32,029 nt of DNA from an uncultured Opitutales bacterium (GTDB lineage Bacteria; Verrucomicrobiota; Verrucomicrobiia; Opitutales; Intestinicryptomonadaceae). Below are positions 26,187 to 32,029 of this stretch, in pieces. Under the pieces are notes generated by a model. It did not search any database. It had not been told where the DNA came from and was given only the letters and a program-made list of their open reading frames with translations. Made by a program: the position numbers and the translations under genes. The stretch is from contig CALXLN010000059.1 in assembly GCA_944389215.1 (NCBI GenBank), positions 1 to 32,029 on the forward strand. Direction: 5' to 3'. Numbering within the stretch: position 1 is the first letter of the stretch; the number at the start of each line of letters is the position of its first letter.

Positions 26187-27899
26187 TCATTGGCCTTTTT
26201 CGGATACCGACAGCACATACATTCCCGCATCCGGAGACTTGCGTGAAGCTTGCAAGTGCAGATAGGAAATTCCTATCGGGGCTTTGCGCGAGATTTTGCA
26301 ATCGGAGATTTTTTTGCCGCCGCCAAAAAGCTCTGCCTTGCCGGTATCGGCGTCGAATTTTAGAACTAGCTCCTGCGTTGAGCCATTGCCGAACGATTCT
26401 GGAATTTCGGCAGAAAACAGCGCGTAATTTTCGGCGAATTCATCCGATGGATTTATCCAGCGGTCGTGGAGCATAATCTTTGCCCCCTTAAATCCTGATG
26501 GAATTTTAACTTTAAGTTTAATTTCGCCTTTTCGCGCCATTGGAAAATTCCAGACCGCCCCGCGCAAGTCGCTGACGAGCGAATCGTCGGGGGTATATTT
26601 TAACAGCAGGCATTTTTTGCCGGGCGAATCGGGGTTTTCCGCCAAATTGCAGCCTTCTATTCTGTCGTAGGCGCAATGTCCCTTAATTCCTTTTTTATAG
26701 TTGAATACGCTCCAATCGTCCAAGCCGTTTGAAAAGTCGCATTCGCGGGAATTTTCAAGAAGCCAATTGACGTCAAAAAGCACGAGCCTTCGGTGCAGTT
26801 TATTTTGCCCGATTGAAGCCAAAATTTTTCCGGGCGCAACCTCGATAAATTGCGACTGGTGGACGCTCTTGTCCATCCCGGGAGTTGAAGAAAAGTCCGC
26901 AGCGTTGCGGCGCGGGTCGAGCAGTACCTCGCGAAATCCGCGCCAAGTTTTGCCGTCGTCGTCGGAAATAGCGGCGTGGATTGCGCTTCTGTTTGTAAAC
27001 ACGTCCTCCCAGACGCCGTTTGCTCCTTCCACTTCGGGAAGCGCGGTGCAGTTCGACCACATCAGCATAAGCCGTCCGTCAGAAAGGCGTTTTATTTTTG
27101 GCATTACGCAAGTCCCGTAGAAGTTTGTTGGGACAGGCTTGCTCCAATTCAAGCCGCCGTCGCTCGAATAAGACTGCCAAAGGTTGTCAAGCGACGTGCG
27201 CAGGATGGTCCAAAGCCTTCCGTCTTTTAGACGGACAGCAGTGGGTTCCATGGCGTCGTGGTTCCAGCGCGTTCCCTTGTGCAGGCCGCCAGCTTTGTGG
27301 TGCGGCACATTCAAACGGCTCGATTTCTTCCATGTTTTGCCGAAGTCGTCGCTTATGAGAAAAATCGCCCCAAATACGAAGTCGAAATTTTGCGAGCTTG
27401 ATGTCCTCAACGTAACGGGCATCAGAATGCGCCCGTCGATTACCAGCGGTTCCGCGTTGAGTTCCATCCACCAAGGGCATATTTGCGTTTTTTCGACAAA
27501 CTCTCCGTTTGTTCCGCAGTCGAAAAACCAAGCGCTTTCGCCAATATTTAAAATATTAAAATATCTTCCGCGGGACTCGTCGAAAAATACGCCGAATTCT
27601 TTCCCTTTCGGCGCTTGTATTTGGCTCCAAGTAAAACCTCCGTCGGAGGACTCGATATACATTCTATTTGAAACCTTGCTATGCGAGCCCGGCATTAAAT
27701 TTTCTGCCTGCCCTCCATAATTGTAATGGCGTATTTTTCCGTCGGGAGTTTTGCAAAGTCCGAAGCCGGCATCGGCAGGTGGGATACCTACAATCGTCGG
27801 CGAATATATGTCATCCAACGACTTCGCCGCGCTCGCTGCCGCCGAACACGCGGCAAACAATAATATTCCTCCAATTCCATACATATTGATATTTATCAT
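26187..27899 (-). CDS. Exported sialidase-like BNR protein with C-terminal carbohydrate-binding-type domain
   Basis: The protein has 570 residues from ATG 27899; ATG 27884 is also possible (MYGIGGILLFAACSAAASAA, a signal peptide). A frame reaching 28004 runs back into the recombinase remnant and would bury the signal, so it is rejected. Residues about 35-385 form a sialidase propeller with four Asp boxes: SSDGGFTW near 83, SDDFGKTW near 185, SSDGGLNW near 244 and SDDDGKTW near 309. Blade motifs such as EPTAVRLKDGRLWTILR near 223-239 and MPKIKRLSDGRLMLMW near 262-277 fit. The segment RRLVLFDVNWLL near 370 ends the propeller; the last 190 residues form a beta-sandwich with no clear family name. 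GH33-like enzymes free sialic acid or related sugars; the substrate here is unknown. Confidence 0.78.
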   Translation of the reverse strand: MININMYGIGGILLFAACSAAASAAKSLDDIYSPTIVGIPPADAGFGLCKTPDGKIRHYNYGGQAENLMPGSHSKVSNRMYIESSDGGFTWSQIQAPKGKEFGVFFDESRGRYFNILNIGESAWFFDCGTNGEFVEKTQICPWWMELNAEPLVIDGRILMPVTLRTSSSQNFDFVFGAIFLISDDFGKTWKKSSRLNVPHHKAGGLHKGTRWNHDAMEPTAVRLKDGRLWTILRTSLDNLWQSYSSDGGLNWSKPVPTNFYGTCVMPKIKRLSDGRLMLMWSNCTALPEVEGANGVWEDVFTNRSAIHAAISDDDGKTWRGFREVLLDPRRNAADFSSTPGMDKSVHQSQFIEVAPGKILASIGQNKLHRRLVLFDVNWLLENSRECDFSNGLDDWSVFNYKKGIKGHCAYDRIEGCNLAENPDSPGKKCLLLKYTPDDSLVSDLRGAVWNFPMARKGEIKLKVKIPSGFKGAKIMLHDRWINPSDEFAENYALFSAEIPESFGNGSTQELVLKFDADTGKAELFGGGKKISDCKISRKAPIGISYLHLQASRKSPDAGMYVLSVSEKGQ

Positions 27900-27934
27900 A
27901 ATATTAAAATTATCTGCGCGACCTATGTCTGTCA

Positions 27935-28065
27935 ATGGGTTTATCCGCGCATGCTGACATATCTGGAGCGCAGAAGTGAAAGGTAGCGATGCCCCATAGT
28001 TCATTGGGGATACTTAAGCCAAGTGGACTTGCAGTGAGTCAAAGTCCTAGCGTATTTTTCTCTGG
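27935..28065 (-). pseudogene. Decayed C-terminus of a tyrosine recombinase
   Basis: Read on the minus strand this stretch gives MGHRYLSLLRSRYVSMRG, almost the same as MGHRNHSLLRSRYVNMQG of the recombinase at 5879-6913, including the catalytic His and Tyr (Tyr codon at 27961-27959). It continues past a stop with TH, as the intact gene has SH. Upstream of MGH the match is weaker and broken by a stop and indels, but an Arg-Thr pair near 28048 can be aligned with LRHT. The first 280 or so residues of a recombinase are missing. It lies just upstream of the plus-strand beta-helix gene and just before the sialidase start. Confidence 0.8.
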
Positions 28066-28103
28066 GTAAAGGAATATGGATGTCTATGATAAATATAATC
28101 ATA

Positions 28104-28132
28104 TTGACATATATAACTACGTTTGCTCAAAT
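28104..28132 (+). promoter_or_regulatory. Possible promoter of the duplicated beta-helix gene
   Basis: A perfect TTGACA at 28104-28109 and TCAAAT at 28127-28132 are 17 bases apart in a strongly A+T-rich stretch. The leader to ATG 28255 would be about 115 bases. Confidence 0.35.
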
Positions 28133-28254
28133 TTATTTACTCCCAATTAAAAAGTAATTATCGCATAATGCGCTAAAATTTTTTTTAGATCATGCAGTGT
28201 TTTTAATCTACTGGAGAATAGACTTTTATTATAACTTTGAGAATAAATATAGAT

Positions 28255-31050
28255 ATGAAATCGTTTAAAGTATTATTAAGCTTTTTCTTGTTAACATCAC
28301 AGCTTTGGGCTACGCAGATTTTCTATGTAAAAACTGCTGAGTATGGTGGAAACGATTCCAATGATGGCAGATCTTGGTCAACTGCATATGCCGATGTGCA
28401 AAAGGCAATAGATGCGGCGGCAGAGATAGCAACAGAGGCAGAACCCGCGCAAGTATGGATAGCAAAGGGTACATATACAGATGCTGGTGGATTTATTTTT
28501 ACAGCGTATGTAATGAGAAACAACGTAGAAATCTACGGCGGTTTTGCTGGGACTGAAACAAAACTAGAAGAACGAGTAAGCGGAAATGAAACAATTCTTA
28601 CAGCAACTGGAAATTATGTGTTTTATAACAGCTATTCGCCTTCCAACAAGCTTACAAATACAGCAAAGCTAGATTCTGTAACGATACTGAGAGGGAGAAG
28701 CGGAGGTATCTGTATCTATAACTCCTATGCTAGTCCTACGATCACGAATTGCACGATTTCTGGAAATGGCAGCGGTATCTATAACTCCTATGCTAGTCCC
28801 AGGATCACGAATTGCACGATTTCTGATAATCATTATGGCATCAAAAACTTGAACTCCTCAAGTCCGATGATCACGAATTGCACGATTTCTGGGAATGGTT
28901 ACTATGGCATCTACAACTCCTCCTCCAATCCCACGATCACGCATTGTACGATTTATGGGAATGATGGCGATGGCATCTACAACTTGAGCTCCTCAAGTCC
29001 GACGATCACGAATTGCACGATTTCTGATAATGCTGGCAACGGCATCTCCAACGGTTCATCCGGTACTATGATCATAAATTGTACTATTACTGAAAATAAA
29101 GAACAAGGAATTTCCAACACTTCTTCTAGCCTAATGATCATAAATTGCATAATTTGGGGAAATACTTTACAGCAAATATACAATTCTTCTTTTTATACAC
29201 CAATTGTATCATACTGTGTAATAGAAGGTGGATATTCAAGCGGCACAAACATAATTACAGAAGATCCACTGCTTGGAGAGCTTGGGAATTATGGAGGATC
29301 TGTTTATACAATTATAATAGCAAAGGGAAGTTCTGCTATTGGGAAAGGAACATCATCAGGAGCTCCAGAAGAAGATGCCAGAGGTATAATGCGTTTAAAT
29401 CCGCCATGTATAGGAGCCTTTGAAGCATCTACTGAAATTCCAACAGCAGTTTCGATAGTTGCAAAAGAAGTAATTATAGTAGGTAAAGAAACCGAAGTGA
29501 TAGCTTATAGCGATGGGAATCCAGATGAGTATATATTGTATAAAGACGGGGTAGAAATAGCGCGACAAGATACAAATGTCTTTAAGATAACTCCAACTGA
29601 AAGTGGATATCATAAATATTCAGTAGGTATTATTTATGATGGCAATATAATAATGTCAAAAAACATAAAAGAAGTACGGCAAATTTTAGGGAATATTATA
29701 TACGTAAAAGAAGATGGCAACGATTCAAGATCGGGAGATTCTTGGGATAATGCGCTTTTAGATGTGCAAAAGGCGATAGATGCGGCAGCATCACTTGCAA
29801 CAGACGTTAAACCGATACAAGTATGGATAGCAAAGGGCACATATACAAATGCTGGCGGAATATACAATTATTCTACGGAACTAAATACAACATATGCAAT
29901 GAGAAACAACGTAGAAATCTACGGCGGTTTTGCCGAGACTGAAACAAAACTAGAAGAACGAGTAAGCGGAAATGAAACAATTCTTACAACAACTGGAAAT
30001 TATGTGTTTTATAATTCATCAATTAATAATACAGCAAAACTAGATTCTGTGACTATAACTGGTGCGGTAAGCAGCGGCATCTCCAACTCCTTCTCAAGTC
30101 CGACGATAACGAATTGCACGATTTCTGGGAATGATTGCTGTGGCATCTACAACTCCTCTTACTCCAATCCCAGGATCACGAATTGTACGATTTCTGGGAA
30201 TGGCAGCGGTATCGACAACTCCTCCTCTGATCCCAGGATCACGAATTGTACGATTTCTGGGAATGATGGCGATGGCATCAACAACTGGAGCTCCTCAAGT
30301 CCTACGATCACGAATTGTACAATTTTTGGGAATGCTGGCAATTGCATCTACAACTCCTCCTCAAGCCCGACGATCATAAATTGTATAATTTGGGGAAATG
30401 CTTCGCAGCAAATATACAATTATTCTTCTTCAACATCTATTGTATCATACTGTGTAATCAAAGGCGGATATCCAGACGGCACAAACATAATTACAGAAGA
30501 TCCCCTACTTGGAGAACTTGGTAATTATGGTGGCTTTGTTGATGTAATTCCAGTTTTAAAAGGAAGTTCAGCTATCGGAGCAGGAACCACTGGAGAAAAT
30601 ATTCCTACAACAGATGCACGTGGAGTGAATAGAGCAAATCCGCCAACAATAGGTGCGTATGAGTATTTTGTTCAAACTTCCTTTGACGTATGGGCGCAAG
30701 ACAACAACCTAACAGGCGAAAACGCAAAGCCTGAAGCTATGCCGCATTCAGATGGCATAACAAACCTTGAAAAGTTCACCTTTGGCTTGGATGCCTCAAA
30801 GGCTACAAGTTATGCGGAAAGTGGGCTATTTAAGCAGATAAGCTACGGAACAAATGTAAGCTTCCAGTATCCTGTAAATAAGGCGGCAACAGATGTGGCG
30901 GTTAAAGCGTTAGTTTCTGAAGACCTTGTTTACTGGACAGAAGCCACAGCCACAAAATCAGGCGAGTCAGGCAATATGAACATCTTTGAAGTAAAAAAGC
31001 CAATCCCAGAATCTGGCAAATTGTTCTTCAAAGTGGAGGTAAATCAGTAA
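28255..31050 (+). CDS. Exported beta-helix protein made by internal duplication
   Basis: The protein has 931 residues from ATG 28255; TTG 28237 would add six and no strong ribosome binding site decides. A signal peptide ends near LWA/TQ. Two similar halves follow, at about residues 21-390 and 480-800. Each begins with a YVK...ND...SW..A..DVQKAIDAA segment, then VWIAKGTYT, then MRNNVEIYGGFA, and then a block of parallel beta-helix coils with ITNCTISGN repeats (about 20-23 residues each; residues about 152-305 and 605-722). An Ig-like segment (about 391-478) separates the halves. The C-terminal 125 residues have DGITNLEKFTFGLD, a pattern seen at the end of many Verrucomicrobiota exported proteins. 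The fold is that of pectate-lyase-like and POMP-like proteins; binding or lyase activity is not shown. It is A+T-rich compared with the rest of the window. Confidence 0.8.
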   Translation: MKSFKVLLSFFLLTSQLWATQIFYVKTAEYGGNDSNDGRSWSTAYADVQKAIDAAAEIATEAEPAQVWIAKGTYTDAGGFIFTAYVMRNNVEIYGGFAGTETKLEERVSGNETILTATGNYVFYNSYSPSNKLTNTAKLDSVTILRGRSGGICIYNSYASPTITNCTISGNGSGIYNSYASPRITNCTISDNHYGIKNLNSSSPMITNCTISGNGYYGIYNSSSNPTITHCTIYGNDGDGIYNLSSSSPTITNCTISDNAGNGISNGSSGTMIINCTITENKEQGISNTSSSLMIINCIIWGNTLQQIYNSSFYTPIVSYCVIEGGYSSGTNIITEDPLLGELGNYGGSVYTIIIAKGSSAIGKGTSSGAPEEDARGIMRLNPPCIGAFEASTEIPTAVSIVAKEVIIVGKETEVIAYSDGNPDEYILYKDGVEIARQDTNVFKITPTESGYHKYSVGIIYDGNIIMSKNIKEVRQILGNIIYVKEDGNDSRSGDSWDNALLDVQKAIDAAASLATDVKPIQVWIAKGTYTNAGGIYNYSTELNTTYAMRNNVEIYGGFAETETKLEERVSGNETILTTTGNYVFYNSSINNTAKLDSVTITGAVSSGISNSFSSPTITNCTISGNDCCGIYNSSYSNPRITNCTISGNGSGIDNSSSDPRITNCTISGNDGDGINNWSSSSPTITNCTIFGNAGNCIYNSSSSPTIINCIIWGNASQQIYNYSSSTSIVSYCVIKGGYPDGTNIITEDPLLGELGNYGGFVDVIPVLKGSSAIGAGTTGENIPTTDARGVNRANPPTIGAYEYFVQTSFDVWAQDNNLTGENAKPEAMPHSDGITNLEKFTFGLDASKATSYAESGLFKQISYGTNVSFQYPVNKAATDVAVKALVSEDLVYWTEATATKSGESGNMNIFEVKKPIPESGKLFFKVEVNQ
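28513..28629 (+). repeat. Long direct repeat, copy A
   Basis: This 117-base stretch, encoding MRNNVEIYGGFA to NYVFYN, matches 29899-30015 with about four differences, a spacing of 1386 bases (462 codons), in frame. Confidence 0.85.
28740..29160 (+). repeat. Beta-helix coil repeats, block A
   Basis: About seven tandem units of 60-69 bases encoding (S)PTITNCTISGN-type coils, with a conserved core ATCACGAATTGCACGATT. Units become more diverged near 29060-29160 (ATCATAAATTGTA). Confidence 0.8.
29899..30015 (+). repeat. Long direct repeat, copy B
   Basis: Second copy of 28513-28629. The region around 30430-30530 likewise matches 29190-29300 (YCVI-GGY...NIITEDPLLGELGNYGG), so the whole half was duplicated. 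Confidence 0.85.
30100..30400 (+). repeat. Beta-helix coil repeats, block B
   Basis: About five tandem units of 60-69 bases with the same ACGAATTG(C/T)ACGATTTCTGG core as block A, at about 30106, 30175, 30238, 30307 and 30373. Confidence 0.8.
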
Positions 31051-31111
31051 GATTGCCTGAAATATTCCTCCCAAAAACAAAAGATGGTGCATGCTTATGT
31101 GCCAATTCCGT

Positions 31112-31136
31112 CGCCAACTTGAGGTGCCAAGTGGCG
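31112..31136. other. Hairpin after the duplicated beta-helix gene
   Basis: CGCCAACTTG (31112-31121) pairs with CAAGTGGCG (31128-31136), with one bulge and a short loop. No T run follows, so it is not a clear terminator. The rest of the 31051-31301 gap is A+T-rich with no supported gene. Confidence 0.35.
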
Positions 31137-31301
31137 GTTGCAGTTTAGTTGCACGTCTGGTGTGCTCGGTCTTCTTTTGAACTTTAATAATCAAACAATT
31201 AAAAATAGGTGTGTTGTCTTATGAATAAGATAAGTTAATATTTCTTATATTAAGATAATTAATTAGTTATTTATTATATCATGTAATTTATGTAATTATC
31301 T

Positions 31302-31772
31302 CTATAATTTCTTTGACATTAAGTAGTTCACTAGAACACTCCCGTCCCTTTCAATTTTTTGCTTTTTAATAATATTATATCCTCTATTTATAAAAAATGG
31401 CTTGGAGGTTATTGAAGCATGAACAAAGATTGTTTCACTTTTTACAATGTTTTCAAGTTTATCACAAATAAGTGTACCTATTCCTTCGCCTTGATAATCT
31501 TTGTGTACAAAAATTCTATCTAAATAACCAGATTTATCAATATCACCGAATCCTACTATTAGATGATTTATTTCTGCAACATAAGAATAATGTAAACTTA
31601 AAGAATCATCCCAAACTCTTTCATCAATATCCTTTCTTGCCCAGGCATCAAGTTGTTCTTTTGTATAATCTTTTGCATTTATTGTGTGCACTGTATCATA
31701 AAAGAGTCGGGTTACGTTTTTTATATCTGTTGAATGATATTTCCTTATATTTATATTATATCTGTTTATCAT
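31302..31772 (-). CDS. GNAT-family N-acetyltransferase
   Basis: The protein has 156 residues, usual for a single GNAT domain. The acetyl-CoA-binding motif A reads YQGEGIGTLICDKLE at 93-107, preceded by the strand DRIFVHKD. An N-terminal helix (IKNVTRLFYDTVHTIN) and strand SYVAEINHLIVGFGDID (about 63-79), and a final YNIIKKQKIERDGSVLVNYLMSKKL, complete the fold. GNAT enzymes move an acetyl group from acetyl-CoA to an amine; the substrate is not readable here. The gene is strongly A+T-rich and reads like genes of low-GC gut bacteria, so recent transfer is likely. It faces the beta-helix gene convergently. No Shine-Dalgarno is seen. Confidence 0.85.
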   Translation of the reverse strand: MINRYNINIRKYHSTDIKNVTRLFYDTVHTINAKDYTKEQLDAWARKDIDERVWDDSLSLHYSYVAEINHLIVGFGDIDKSGYLDRIFVHKDYQGEGIGTLICDKLENIVKSETIFVHASITSKPFFINRGYNIIKKQKIERDGSVLVNYLMSKKL

Positions 31773-31962
31773 TATCTATTGGCTTTATAAAGCATTTCTC
31801 TGTTATATCTTGACTCAACTTCAATGTTGTGAATTTATTTAATCTATTTTATAGAAGATGAAAAATATTTACAATCTTATACAAAGATCATCATAAAAAA
31901 AACGCTCTACGTCAAAGATTGTGGAATGGGAGAAAAAAAAGAGGGCAAAGAGAATAAAAAAT

Positions 31963-32029
31963 GTTCTACAATGCCCAATGTGTTAATCAAGGGATATAAG
32001 ATACTCAGGACGGTAAGAGTTGGTCAAGA
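31963..32029 (+). pseudogene. Possible decayed transposase zinc ribbon, cut by window end
   Basis: In one plus-strand frame the sequence gives NVLQCPMC, a stop, SRDIRYSGR, a stop, ELVK, which looks like the C-P-x-C-x-S-x-x-I-x-x-x-G-R start of IS1/IS1595-type transposases. The stops at 31984 and 32014 mean it is broken, if real. A different frame has a short open stretch from ATG 31926 to the edge (34 residues), with no recognised similarity. Confidence 0.25.

Noticed and set aside
27900-28004. N-terminal extension of the sialidase to 28004
   Set aside because: The extension is translated from the recombinase remnant in another frame, and a good signal peptide begins at 27899 or 27884.
28740-29160. 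CRISPR-like array from regularly spaced similar units
   Set aside because: The units are in frame, vary at third positions, have no unique spacers of fixed length, and encode beta-helix coils.
30967-31194. Minus-strand frame after the beta-helix gene
   Set aside because: It overlaps the end of the beta-helix coding region and a hairpin, and has no start signal or known pattern.

Overview
The window looks like a chromosomal segment of a Verrucomicrobiota bacterium, most likely a gut- or mucosa-associated Opitutales-like lineage. This is an inference from several points: two large exported repeat proteins end in a VPEP + hydrophobic + Arg-rich tail (PEP-CTERM sorting signal), one of them carries autotransporter-associated beta-strand repeats, an orphan tyrosine recombinase has the LL-SRYVNM style of C-terminus, and there are glycosidases for rhamnose- and sialic-acid-containing glycans. 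No rRNA, tRNA or CRISPR array was recognised.

Layout. (1) 1-3.6 kb: the end of a GH78 alpha-L-rhamnosidase and a complete GH106-type alpha-L-rhamnosidase, closed by a terminator. (2) 3.7-11.4 kb: an accessory surface block. It holds a PEP-CTERM protein whose signal peptide is thrown out of frame by one base in a T run, a tyrosine recombinase on the minus strand, and divergently from it a 1392-residue PEP-CTERM beta-helix protein built of three modules. (3) 11.4-23.0 kb: housekeeping genes. These are a small membrane protein, ilvE-type aminotransferase and ApbE (minus strand), a membrane-anchored coiled-coil protein, a Pal-like lipoprotein, and then a tightly packed plus-strand run tolB, thrH, purM, ychF, resB, ccsA, lipoprotein. 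(4) 23.3-27.9 kb: three minus-strand genes, two exported sialidase/BNR proteins flanking an OGG-like (HhH-GPD-like) protein. (5) 27.9-32.0 kb: an A+T-rich, apparently acquired tail. It has a decayed C-terminal fragment of a second tyrosine recombinase, a 931-residue exported beta-helix protein made by an internal duplication, a GNAT acetyltransferase, and a possible decayed transposase zinc ribbon at the edge.

How it fits together. The housekeeping run serves envelope integrity (Pal, TolB), purine and amino-acid metabolism, and system II cytochrome c maturation (ResB/CcsA). The accessory blocks serve glycan foraging and surface display. The most interesting pattern is that a minus-strand tyrosine recombinase (intact at 5879-6913, decayed at about 27935-28065) stands twice beside a plus-strand, divergently transcribed giant beta-helix exported protein. 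This suggests a recurring recombinase/beta-helix cassette. It rests on two instances in one window and needs a genome-wide check.
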